From the NCBI GenBank assembly GCA_027490155.1, contig JAIXYP010000045.1:102498-166497 (forward strand): a stretch of DNA of 64,000 bases. Reading direction: 5' to 3'. Numbering within the stretch: position 1 is the first letter of the stretch; every line of letters begins with the position of its first letter. Position numbers and translations under genes: made by a program. The notes beneath the pieces are model-generated. The model was not told where the DNA came from. It was given only the letters and a program-made list of their open reading frames with translations, and did not search any database. This document shows, in pieces, positions 17,633-26,124 of the stretch. This DNA is from Cytophagaceae bacterium. GTDB taxonomy: Bacteria; Bacteroidota; Bacteroidia; Cytophagales; Flexibacteraceae.

Positions 17633-18263
17633 AATGGTGTGGCGTCAAGTTGACAATGGTGACAAATGGGATAACTAGTCATCTGGTGGGCAGTGTGGCC
17701 TTTATTAAGGACCTGCTATAAGGTGGAGGTAGGGGACCGAATCTGGGGCCGCTAACCTATGGCCTAATAGCTGGTGATGGACAGTACATGGCTTAGCCCG
17801 CTACAAATGTACGACAGGTACTATACAATGCAAGGTACCTATCTGCATTTTGTATGAACGGTGAGATTTTGGGGGCCGGTGGTTGCTGGGGTGGGGCGAG
17901 GGTGGATTCTGATTACCCGTGTTTTTTTGCCTAAATCCTAGGTACGTGGGCAACCATCCGTTTACTAGTTCTGTCTAGTAGATGGAGTGCCGACGGCGGA
18001 TCTGTTAGAATTGGTCAGGATGGTCTTACCTAGCCTGTAGTCGCTTGGGTGATTTTGCTGCAACCATGCCCCCATTGGCCAAGTTTAAATTACCTATATC
18101 TGATTGATAAACAGTTGTATAGGCAAAAGGTAGGCTATCGGCTCATTCTCTAGTCCAGGTTTGATGGCTACTAGGTCATCCCTTAACCCTAAGGTGGACT
18201 GGTTTTATTTATTGTGATAGTAGTCCGAAACAGTGCTTGCGTATTCCTTAAACTTGGTTTTTT
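17633..18263. other. 631-bp intergenic region
   Basis: Divergent gap between padR (minus) and the T9SS cargo gene (plus). It holds the padR promoter candidate. In 17850-18263 I see no gene, tRNA, clear plus-strand promoter or strong hairpin. Confidence 0.6.
17804..17833 (-). promoter_or_regulatory. Candidate promoter of the padR-pspC operon
   Basis: Reading the minus strand, TTG (17831-17833) is separated by 19 nt from TACATTTG (17804-17811), a full match to TAnnTTTG. It predicts a leader of about 165 nt before the padR ATG. Confidence 0.6.
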
Positions 18264-20285
18264 ATGAGGAAAATATCCCTAACGTCGACATTGAGACGCC
18301 ATTATGAGGTGCCTTTTGGGCACTACTGCAGACCAGCAAGAAGTTATGTGCCTCTTTTGTTAATGTTGGTGTTCGGCTGGGTTTTCCTTTTGAGTGGCTC
18401 GTCCTTTGCCGCCTATCCTTTGGCCAACGCATCCACGGTTTTTGTCCGGCAGGAGACGAATGACTTGGTGCCTGAAATGCTTGCAACATGGATTACGAAG
18501 ACAACGGATTCTGGCAAAGCAAGGCCTCAGGTCTTGAGGTTGGTTAGTGATTGTATGTTGAACCGTCAAGGAGCGCCGATTATGGATACCATCACCCACT
18601 GCAAAGGCTGGGGTAACCTTGCCTTAACTGGATTACCTGCTGGTGGGGGTTGGTCCGGACCGTTTGTTAGCAATGGGGTGTTTAATCCTGCTTCTGCCAA
18701 CTACGGACAGGCTTATACGCTTACTTATACTGTGGCCTTGAACGGTGTCAACTGCACAACTACTAAAGTGGTGACGATCTCTAACGATTGCGAATATTGC
18801 GCCCTAGCCCCTAGTACCTTGCTTGGCGCTCCTAATACGATCACGACGATTAGCACCCCAACTACGCTCTCAGGCAATGTCATGGTCAAGGGCCCGATTG
18901 TGGTAACCTCGGCCCTCACGCTGGCCCCGAACACGACGGTTGTCTTTGTGCCCAATGTCGCTACCGATCCTGGGATCACATCTAGCACCCTCTGTAACCT
19001 CAAGACGACACCGTCTAACTATGCCTTCCTCTACATCACCCAAACCGGTAGCCTGACTGCCACCAAGGCGGTGCTACGGGCTGCGGCTCCGGGTTGCGGT
19101 AACCTAGAGTGGCAAGGCCTGCTGTTGGAAAGTGGCGGCACGATCAACCTCAATGGGGCTGCCGCCGAGGACATTGTAATTGCGAATGCGGCTGAGTATG
19201 GTATACGCCTCTTGGATTGCGGCTCTACAACCAGCAATGGCGGCCTGACGCTGAACTACGTCTCGATGCGGGAAACACCGCTAGGTAGCAGCAACCTCAC
19301 CACGAACCCAGCTAGCACCAAGGTCTATAAGTTTGGGGGCTCTAGGGCAGCCGTGGCCATCAATAATTGCCGCTTTGAATGGGGCCATGGCATACGGATT
19401 ACGAGCCCGCATTCAGGAATTACCAATGTGTTCAATACCCGATTTATTGACAACGGCACGGCCATTGTGCTGGCTCAAGGCCCTGTCCGTGCCTCTGGGT
19501 TTAACATAGTCATGATAGAGGTAAAAGCTAATCTATTTGAGAACTGCAAGAGTGAATGCCTTAAATTGGAAAGCTCCATACCATCTAATCTTTTTCTTGA
19601 ATGTAACGCATTTACAACTGGTGAAATACCTGTTGGTCAAACAAGATATGGCGTTCGAATCACCTCTACTGGGACAGTTCGTGACCTTGGATCTATAGAT
19701 GTCCAAAGTGTCGTCAATCCTCCTGGTGGCAATGCCTGGCCAATTGCGAATTGGAGTACAACACCAAAAGTATCGCCTAGTGGTTGGGTAAGTCTAGTGA
19801 ACGAGAATTTGACTTCGCCTGCTTCAGTGATTAGATACCATAGATTTGCAAACGAAGAACTTGGCGATACTAGTTATTTAGGGTGGGATCTTGCAGCAGT
19901 ATCTGCCAACCTATATACTGGGAGTGGCACTCCACCAGTTGGTTCTGTACAAGGTTGCCAAAACTCGTTTGTATCAAACGGCCCGTATTTCTTGCGGATG
20001 GCAGCCCCAATTACTGACCTAGAGGTAGTTAAGCAAATGAAGAGGGTGCGTGTTTATCCGAATCCATTTTCTGATAACCTCACAATAAAAGTTGGACAAG
20101 ACTGCAACGTCAGCATTTTCGACCTAAATGGTCGTGAAATGGTTCCGTCTTGGGAAAGAATTTCTGAAACAGAAATCTCTATTTCATCTGACGACCTCAC
20201 AAAGCTAAAGTCTGGCATTTTTGTTTTCCGCATTTTTGATAAGACCTCTAACACCTATCACTATGAAAGAGTTGTTAAAGAGTAG
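18264..20285 (+). CDS. Secreted beta-helix-like protein with T9SS C-terminal sorting domain
   Basis: A 673-residue exported protein. The signal region is unusually long (hydrophobic core VPLLLMLVFGWVFLLSGSSFA near residues 28-50). A short module around GGGWSGPFVSNGVFNP recalls the repeat units of the protein at 56350. The middle is Thr/Ser/Asn-rich with repeated short strands (TISTPTTLSGNV, ITSTGTVRDLGSI), suggesting a right-handed parallel beta-helix as in polysaccharide-binding or adhesin proteins. A Por sorting domain (VRVYPNPFSDNLTIK to the C-terminus) ends it. GC falls sharply at about 19500, within the gene. Its last 23 bp overlap the start of the next T9SS gene, implying co-translation. 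No catalytic residues are evident. Confidence 0.78.
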   Translation: MRKISLTSTLRRHYEVPFGHYCRPARSYVPLLLMLVFGWVFLLSGSSFAAYPLANASTVFVRQETNDLVPEMLATWITKTTDSGKARPQVLRLVSDCMLNRQGAPIMDTITHCKGWGNLALTGLPAGGGWSGPFVSNGVFNPASANYGQAYTLTYTVALNGVNCTTTKVVTISNDCEYCALAPSTLLGAPNTITTISTPTTLSGNVMVKGPIVVTSALTLAPNTTVVFVPNVATDPGITSSTLCNLKTTPSNYAFLYITQTGSLTATKAVLRAAAPGCGNLEWQGLLLESGGTINLNGAAAEDIVIANAAEYGIRLLDCGSTTSNGGLTLNYVSMRETPLGSSNLTTNPASTKVYKFGGSRAAVAINNCRFEWGHGIRITSPHSGITNVFNTRFIDNGTAIVLAQGPVRASGFNIVMIEVKANLFENCKSECLKLESSIPSNLFLECNAFTTGEIPVGQTRYGVRITSTGTVRDLGSIDVQSVVNPPGGNAWPIANWSTTPKVSPSGWVSLVNENLTSPASVIRYHRFANEELGDTSYLGWDLAAVSANLYTGSGTPPVGSVQGCQNSFVSNGPYFLRMAAPITDLEVVKQMKRVRVYPNPFSDNLTIKVGQDCNVSIFDLNGREMVPSWERISETEISISSDDLTKLKSGIFVFRIFDKTSNTYHYERVVKE

Positions 20286-21687
20286 CTGGCTGCTTTTCTT
20301 AATCCTAAACTTGGCCTTTGTTAGCAAGGGCCAAGTTATTTCAGAGAAAAGATTTATCTTTGGTAACGGCGACTATGCCACGAGTGGCACTCTACTACTG
20401 GATTCTAGTTTTCTAATTTCGTATTCTGATTCAAGGTTTATTTCTAATCTTGGCATCGGTAAAGGTCTTTTAAGGCTGAATAGAAATCTAGATACGCTAA
20501 ATAGTTTTGTTTTGCCAGAAAAAGGTAATATCAATCAATTGATACGTTTAGACTCAAGCAAGGTGCTTGCAGTTGGTACTGTTGCCAATAGCAATCAGAT
20601 TTTCAAAGGACGTGCTGATTGTTATGACCTGAATTACACTCTCCAGTGGATATTAAATTTAGACTCCCTTAAGGGAACTAATATTATCCAAAGCGCCTGT
20701 ATCGATACCAATGGGTTTATTTATATGACAGGCTATCAGGACCTTGATACTGTCCGTGGGTTCAACAGTAGAGTATTCTGCCTACGTATGACCTCTTTTG
20801 GGGTGGTAGATTGGTTTAAGTTTTACGATTGGGGCAGTCCGCTACAGGCGAGCTACAGCATCGCCCAGATGGAGAATGGTAACTTTATGGTTGGCGGCAC
20901 TACAGGTGCACTTATTGTAGGCATGGAGCTGGATGAAAATGGTAATCGTGTGGCACCATTGACCACCTTCTTTACGCCAGACTCATTGTACTATAACACC
21001 AATACTATCATTCAACCACTACCAAATTCAAGGTTTTTTGTTCGTGGTATTCAGCAACCTGGCTATGTTTGTTTAGCAATTACCGATCGATTTGGTACCG
21101 CGATTTGGAGAGAATATGGACGTGGAGGTGTCAGCATACCAATGATCCATGCTTCAGATGGTTCAATTACTATCGGTAGAAGCGATTCAGGAAGTACAAA
21201 CTATCGATTTGAACGTATTCAGAACGATGGAACACTTTTATGGCGTCTTAGTTACCCTAATACAATAAATCAATTATACCGTAATTTTGGTGCGATAATT
21301 CCATCCTATGAAGGTTGGGGTTTAGCATATGGTAGAAAAGTTGATTATTCGATTGCCAAAACCAGCGTCTTCCTCGCCAAAATCGCCAACGTGGGTTACC
21401 CAGCACCACCGCTAAGTACGCCGCTTAGTGTGCAGGTGCAGGCGGTTTCTGCCTATCCTAATCCTACGGCGGGGGCAGTTGTTTTAGGCATTCCGTCCTT
21501 GGTGGCGGGGCAGGCGTCATCGGTTGTGGTGGATGCCCTCGATATGCGTGGGGTTCGGTACCAGCTGCAAGCTACTAATGACCTTGGCGGCTATCGGCTA
21601 GATCTTTCGGGCCTTCCTGCTGGTTTGTATCACCTCAGCCTTGTCGTCGGTGGGCAAAGGTATGTGGCACGGGTGGTAAGGGAGTAG
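20263..21687 (+). CDS. T9SS-exported protein, beta-propeller-like
   Basis: A 474-residue protein with a signal peptide (LLKSSWLLFLILNLAFVSKGQ). The body has repeated aromatic-Gly and D-x-N-G strand patterns (CIDTNGFIYMTGYQDLDTV, MENGNFMVGG, DRFGTAIWREYGRGG), as in Bacteroidota proteins of beta-propeller or SBBP-repeat type. The C-terminal ~75 residues are a Por sorting domain (VSAYPNPTAGAVVLG, then LDLSGLPAGLYHLSLV). I chose the ATG at 20263, which overlaps the previous gene by 23 bp and starts a good signal peptide. Base composition alternates: AT-rich to about 20820, GC-richer to about 20960, AT-rich to 21360, then GC-rich through the sorting domain. Confidence 0.75.
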   Translation: MKELLKSSWLLFLILNLAFVSKGQVISEKRFIFGNGDYATSGTLLLDSSFLISYSDSRFISNLGIGKGLLRLNRNLDTLNSFVLPEKGNINQLIRLDSSKVLAVGTVANSNQIFKGRADCYDLNYTLQWILNLDSLKGTNIIQSACIDTNGFIYMTGYQDLDTVRGFNSRVFCLRMTSFGVVDWFKFYDWGSPLQASYSIAQMENGNFMVGGTTGALIVGMELDENGNRVAPLTTFFTPDSLYYNTNTIIQPLPNSRFFVRGIQQPGYVCLAITDRFGTAIWREYGRGGVSIPMIHASDGSITIGRSDSGSTNYRFERIQNDGTLLWRLSYPNTINQLYRNFGAIIPSYEGWGLAYGRKVDYSIAKTSVFLAKIANVGYPAPPLSTPLSVQVQAVSAYPNPTAGAVVLGIPSLVAGQASSVVVDALDMRGVRYQLQATNDLGGYRLDLSGLPAGLYHLSLVVGGQRYVARVVRE

Positions 21688-21708
21688 GCAGGTATTAGCT
21701 AACAAGTA

Positions 21709-23094
21709 CTACCGTTTGATCGGTGCGTCAAGCAGAACGACCATGATTTCTTGGCAAGGTGTCCCATCCTGTAGTTTGAGGCCAAAGCTGCCTTTATAGT
21801 CCCAATTGGCCCAGGGTATGCGGTGGAGCTCGAAAATACGGCGCATATCTTGGTACCACCTAAGGCGGTCGGGCATCGGCGTTTTTTGGTAACAGCCCCA
21901 CTCACCACAATAGAGAGGGAGGTTCATCTTGCGGCTTAGAGCCAGCGGTTTGGCCAACATTTGGTCCAGCGCACGGGCATCCCAGAGTTTGTGGTGTTTT
22001 TTCATCATCTGGACCACCGTGCTGTCTTGGCCAGTGGTGTCCTCTATGGCGAAGGTGTAGCCAGGGTAGCGCACCCGGCCAGTCCAGCTCCGTTGTGGGA
22101 CCCAAGCAGCCTTGTAGTGAGTCAGGAAAAAGGGCTCATAAAAATGAAAACTCAACACGATATGGGGGTCGCCCTCCGGGATCTGGAGTTGGTCAAAAGT
22201 CTCGGTGGCCTGCCACATATTGCTACCAATCACGATCCAGCGGTCTGGCTCCAGTACCCTAATGAACCGATGGAGTTTGGATACGAGGGAATTCCACTGG
22301 GCTGGGTCTGGTGCCACGGGTTCGTTCATGAGCTCGTAGGCCAGCATCGAGTTGGGGTATCCTTTCAGCGCCTCCGACAAATCCCGCCAAAGGATCAGGA
22401 GGTGATTTTGGTCCTGCTCACTTGTCCAGAGGGTGTTGCTTTTGGCATTGAAATAATGGCTACGGATAATATGCAGATCCAGTATCACCTTCATATTACG
22501 GGCCATGCACCAACCGATGGCCTTGTGCATCAGCACGAAGGCGGTATCGTTCCGAACGCCATTCTGATCCCAAAGTTGCTCTTCGTCCACTGGTAGTCGG
22601 ACGTGGTCTAGGCCTACGGATTTGATCCAGTCGATGTCAGTTTCTTGCAGAAATTCTTCGCGTTGCTGCCCTCGTTTGGCGGACTGGGATAGCCAGTGGC
22701 TGAGGTTGGTACCTCGCTTTAGGCCATAGTTAAAAGTTAGGGGATCATTAGTGGCGCCACCTGGTTGTAGGCCTTTGGCGCTTGAGGCAGGCAGGCCAAA
22801 GCTGGGGGGTACATAGAGGCCACGTCCCTCTACATGTGGTTGCTGGAACAACTCACCCGTTGCATCCATATTGACCATTTTGGCATACCTACGGGTCTTG
22901 GCTTGGTAGGCTAGGCTACGTTTGCTTGCCTGCTGCTTATATACCTTGGCACTATGCCCCCGCCGATGACTACTGCGTTTATGCCGACGTCGTTGTGCAT
23001 TGGCGTCAGGTGCCAGGGCTACGGCGAGCATTAATCCAGCCAAGCAGATGGTCCAGATCATTTGGGGCGAGACCATTGGCCGCCGCATCACCAT
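21709..23094 (-). CDS. Glycoside hydrolase family 5 (cellulase-like)
   Basis: A 461-residue secreted glycosidase. An N-terminal signal segment (MIWTICLAGLMLAVALAPDANA) is followed by a very basic Arg/His/Lys-rich stretch of about 60 residues and then a (beta/alpha)8 GH5 domain starting near GLKRGTNLSHWL. The catalytic acid/base is E258 in ELMNEP and the nucleophile E398 in YCGEWG, both intact; HVRLPVDEE and LDLHIIRSHY are the other conserved strands. It should hydrolyse beta-1,4-linked glucans or mannans in the periplasm or outside the cell; the substrate is not resolvable by eye. The ATG at 23092-23094 gives a sensible signal peptide; a much longer N-terminus is open but unlikely. Confidence 0.85.
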   Translation of the reverse strand: MVMRRPMVSPQMIWTICLAGLMLAVALAPDANAQRRRHKRSSHRRGHSAKVYKQQASKRSLAYQAKTRRYAKMVNMDATGELFQQPHVEGRGLYVPPSFGLPASSAKGLQPGGATNDPLTFNYGLKRGTNLSHWLSQSAKRGQQREEFLQETDIDWIKSVGLDHVRLPVDEEQLWDQNGVRNDTAFVLMHKAIGWCMARNMKVILDLHIIRSHYFNAKSNTLWTSEQDQNHLLILWRDLSEALKGYPNSMLAYELMNEPVAPDPAQWNSLVSKLHRFIRVLEPDRWIVIGSNMWQATETFDQLQIPEGDPHIVLSFHFYEPFFLTHYKAAWVPQRSWTGRVRYPGYTFAIEDTTGQDSTVVQMMKKHHKLWDARALDQMLAKPLALSRKMNLPLYCGEWGCYQKTPMPDRLRWYQDMRRIFELHRIPWANWDYKGSFGLKLQDGTPCQEIMVVLLDAPIKR

Positions 23095-23371
23095 GCTTGT
23101 TGGTAAGCCTAATGTTAACCCGCTCCGCAACCATCCTGACGGGCCATAAGTAGGCCTTTGCAACCAAGTGGTAGCAATAGGTACAATGCTGGAAACTGAA
23201 AAACGAGTCTGGCGGGAGTGGCTATTCACTTACTGAGTAGTGGCGTTGGCAGCCATGGCAAATGGGGTGACCATGGTGCAACTATGTCGTCGGAGGTGGA
23301 GGTTTGTAGTGGTGCTTTTGAGGCTACTAAGTAGGAGGTAGGTATTTGTACTTACCTAACTACAAAAATAG

Positions 23372-24541
23372 TTAGTTGTAGGCTACATTTTGTAGAATAG
23401 CGTCTATTTGTTGGGCATGGGTCTCAAGATTGCAATGTTGCCATGCCCAATCATAAGCCGTCGTTGCTAGGCTGAGCCTGAGCTCTGGAGACTGATGGTA
23501 TTGCAAGATGCATGCTGCTAATGCCGTAACATCGCCCGGGTTGTATAGCAGGCCACGGGTTTGGTCCTTCCCGATGATCTCAAGGCTACCAGCAGTTGAG
23601 GTCGCAATCACTGGGATGCCTAGTTTCATCGCCTCTACAGTTACTCGACCAAAGGCCTCTAGACGGCTACAGACAAGGGCAATATCTGCCTCTCGCACGG
23701 CCTTATGGGGGTCTGGGTTATAGGGTAAAAAGTTGATGTATGGCTCCAGCTCATGGTCGGCCATATAGGCCAGAATTTGGTTTTTGTAGGTCTCGTCAGC
23801 TGTGCCTTGCAAGTTGAGGTAGGCGTTAATACCCTTTGCCCGCACTTGTTGGATGGCCATTACGGCCTCTAGCTGGCCCTTTCCTGGGGCCACTCTGCCA
23901 GTGACGATACAATCCAGACGGTCCTTTGGGGCAAATTGGGAAACTGTAGGTGCTACGCCTTTGGCCATATCTATCGCATAGTAGATTTTGGAGCGCTTTT
24001 GGTCCGGCACGTATTCACCAAAATAGTTGTTCACTGCATCGCTGTTCGTGATACAATGGTCAGACAGGGTGTTGATTAGCTTAAAGCTGCGCTTTTGCCC
24101 ATACCAGAACTCGAAGCCGTGGTCCTCCTTGCCGAACTCGTGCAGGTACCAAACGTGTTTGAGTTTGGCCATCTTGGCAGCTACTGCCCCCGTCGGGATC
24201 ACAACACTATTGGTCAGGACGATCGACACATTTTCGGCCATAAAGATCTTGACCATACGCTCGGCAGCGGTATAGTACCCTTTGATGAACCAGAGCCGCC
24301 GCATTAGGCTCATGATCGGTTTGCCAGATGCCCACCAGTTATTGTTCACAAAGTGCAGACCTGTGGCGTATGGCTTCAAGTAGGCAGTCAAGGGGCCATC
24401 CTCTGGAAGAATGATTTGTAGGTTATAGCCCAAATTATGCAGACCGTGGGCCGTTTCGACCAAGGCAAGCTCGCTACCACCTGGGTATTGAGAGTTCAGG
24501 ATGAGGGCAACAACAGGTTTGGATGGGTCCGGAGCAATCAT
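23372..24541 (-). CDS. Glycosyltransferase family 4
   Basis: A 389-residue GT-B enzyme. The N-terminal domain has the acceptor-side motif NSQYPGGSELALVE near residues 17-30. The C-terminal domain holds IVTGRVAPGKGQLEAV (nucleotide-sugar Gly-rich loop) and the E-x7-E signature EAFGRVTVEAMKLGIPVIAT around residue 300, the pair that binds the donor sugar. It transfers a nucleotide-activated sugar to a growing surface glycan at the cytosolic face of the membrane. No other polysaccharide genes are immediately adjacent (GH5 downstream, Fic upstream). The donor and acceptor cannot be told from the sequence. Confidence 0.9.
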   Translation of the reverse strand: MIAPDPSKPVVALILNSQYPGGSELALVETAHGLHNLGYNLQIILPEDGPLTAYLKPYATGLHFVNNNWWASGKPIMSLMRRLWFIKGYYTAAERMVKIFMAENVSIVLTNSVVIPTGAVAAKMAKLKHVWYLHEFGKEDHGFEFWYGQKRSFKLINTLSDHCITNSDAVNNYFGEYVPDQKRSKIYYAIDMAKGVAPTVSQFAPKDRLDCIVTGRVAPGKGQLEAVMAIQQVRAKGINAYLNLQGTADETYKNQILAYMADHELEPYINFLPYNPDPHKAVREADIALVCSRLEAFGRVTVEAMKLGIPVIATSTAGSLEIIGKDQTRGLLYNPGDVTALAACILQYHQSPELRLSLATTAYDWAWQHCNLETHAQQIDAILQNVAYN

Positions 24542-24669
24542 GCCGCAATATCGGCAGGAATGGGGTTTCGTGGGTAGGGGTGCTCAGGCTGAAATGGTAT
24601 GGTCACTAGCGAAACTACTGATCCCGCCAAGCTACTGTTACCAACCAATTTCTTTATCAGGGCTAGCTA

Positions 24670-25794
24670 CTAATCTGCAAGCCCAACCACCTCATACCGC
24701 ACACTCCTTCCCCCTCCAACCATCTGGAGGATGCCTAAGGCTTGTAGTTGTTGGATGTCACGCAGGGCTGTATCGGAGGAGCATTTGCACATTTTGGCCC
24801 ATTTAGATGTTCTGAGGGTACCTTCGAAGTCTGACAATAGCTTGTCCAGCATTAGGCGTTGGCGTGGGTTTAGCGAGTGGTGCCCATGTCTTTGCCAAAA
24901 GGCTGCCTTGATAATTACTTTTTTGGCAATCTGCCGGGCATCTAGGATGGCGTGGTTAAAGGTTTCTAGAAACCAGACCAGCCATTTAGTAATATCTAGT
25001 GTGCCTTGTTGGGTGCGCTCTAGTATTTCATAATAGCTCTGTTTGCGGCTATTGATCGCTCGACTCATGCTATAATACCGCAGTCTAGATTTCTCATCTT
25101 TGGCTAAGATATAATCCATCACTGCACGTCCAATACGTCCATTCCCATCATCAAAAGGATGGATTGTTTCGAACCAAAAGTGGGCTATGCCAGCCTCAAG
25201 TACCGGGTCAAGATGAGGTTTGGGTATGTTGATCCAGTCCAGTAGCCGCTCCATTTCAGATGGAACCATTTCTGCATCGGGGGCTTGATAATGAACCTTC
25301 TGCTTGCCCAATGCGCCAGAGACAATTTGCATCGGTCCCTTGCCTGGTTGTCGCCAACTACCAATGCTAATTTGGTAGGTTCCAACTCGCCCCATAGGGA
25401 ATAGCCATTGATGCCAATTGCATAATCGTTCTGCTGACATTTGGGATCGATTGCGGGTAGCATCAATGGTCATCAAAACCAGCCCTTCAATTTGGATGTC
25501 ATCAGCTGGAGCTTTCGGCAAATTCGCGCCAAGATGCCGAGCCAGTGATGATCTGACTGAAGCTGGGGGATAGTTAATCCCTTCGATACTGCTTGTGTTA
25601 AGGCAATCTTGCTCCAACATCTGGAGGTCCGCTGCTTCGCCAATCTCCATACCCATACCTAATAACTGTGCGTGTAGGTGGCCTTGTTCAAATCGGGCTT
25701 GGGCCAATGCTGGGGTCACTAGGTCATGATCCCAATGGAAAGTGGGCCAGCCCTCTTTTTGATAGATCCAGCTATTTTGCCCTAGTATTTGCAT
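24670..25794 (-). CDS. Fic-family protein with N-terminal inhibitory motif and C-terminal winged helix
   Basis: A 374-residue class II Fic protein. An inhibitory-helix motif T67SSIEG72 matches [S/T]xxxE[G/N]. The complete catalytic loop H212PFDDGNGRIGR223 indicates a competent nucleotidyl-transferase, usually AMPylating a protein hydroxyl and held inactive by the inhibitory Glu. The last ~70 residues (LNPRQRLMLDKLLSDF, then SSDTALRDIQQLQALGIL and a wing) form a winged helix-turn-helix, suggesting self-regulation on DNA. An interrupted palindrome 45 bp upstream (25839-25863) is a candidate operator. The targets are unknown, and it may be a housekeeping modifier rather than a toxin. Confidence 0.9.
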   Translation of the reverse strand: MQILGQNSWIYQKEGWPTFHWDHDLVTPALAQARFEQGHLHAQLLGMGMEIGEAADLQMLEQDCLNTSSIEGINYPPASVRSSLARHLGANLPKAPADDIQIEGLVLMTIDATRNRSQMSAERLCNWHQWLFPMGRVGTYQISIGSWRQPGKGPMQIVSGALGKQKVHYQAPDAEMVPSEMERLLDWINIPKPHLDPVLEAGIAHFWFETIHPFDDGNGRIGRAVMDYILAKDEKSRLRYYSMSRAINSRKQSYYEILERTQQGTLDITKWLVWFLETFNHAILDARQIAKKVIIKAAFWQRHGHHSLNPRQRLMLDKLLSDFEGTLRTSKWAKMCKCSSDTALRDIQQLQALGILQMVGGGRSVRYEVVGLAD

Positions 25795-25838
25795 TGCTAG
25801 TCAGTGATTGGTTACTGCTTTTGGCAAAATTAGGCATT

Positions 25839-25863
25839 ATTCACCGCAAATTATGCGGCGAAT
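25839..25863. promoter_or_regulatory. Interrupted palindrome, candidate operator of fic
   Basis: A 25-bp near-palindrome: ATTC, one unpaired base, CCGCA, a 5-nt AT spacer, TGCGG, one unpaired base, GAAT. The arm motif CACCGCA recurs about 34 bp further on (near 25876). It sits 45 bp upstream of the fic start, around the predicted promoter. Confidence 0.45.
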
Positions 25864-26047
25864 AGCTACTCTAATCACCGCACCCAAAACCACTGGCCAG
25901 ATGCGGTTGGGTGTTGGTCCTTGATAATTGTAAGCAAGAGGGCAGCTTGGGTTTGGTCTTGATCTGGGCCTTGGGTGATGGAAATGTTGCCGAACCTACT
26001 TGTTCCTAAGTTGGAATCGCTTACCTTACCAATGCTTAGATATTTAG

Positions 26048-26055
26048 TACCTTTG
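26048..26055 (+). promoter_or_regulatory. -7 element for the gene at 26125
   Basis: TACCTTTG matches the TAnnTTTG consensus 70 bp before the ATG at 26125; a clear -33 element is not seen. It excludes the longer in-frame start at 25975. Confidence 0.5.
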
Positions 26056-26124
26056 CAACCCCAAATACCAAGGGCACCGTATATAGATGCGGGGCAAGGC
26101 CTGGTCGGTGGGGATTTTTCCGCT

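Larger units (their letters stand above)
25795..26124. other. 330-bp divergent intergenic region
   Basis: It separates the fic gene (minus) from the unknown membrane protein (plus). It contains the palindrome at 25839-25863, a weak minus-strand -7 candidate TAATTTTG (25825-25832; the nearest TTTG has a 14-nt spacer, shorter than usual) and the plus-strand -7 element at 26048-26055. Confidence 0.6.

Noticed and set aside
21961..22596. 211-codon open frame on the plus strand
   Set aside because: Antisense to the GH5 catalytic domain, which has both catalytic glutamates; no independent protein features.
23336..23357. 9-bp hairpin downstream of the GT4 gene
   Set aside because: No U-run follows on the minus strand, and a competing hairpin overlaps the stop codon; terminator function is not supported.
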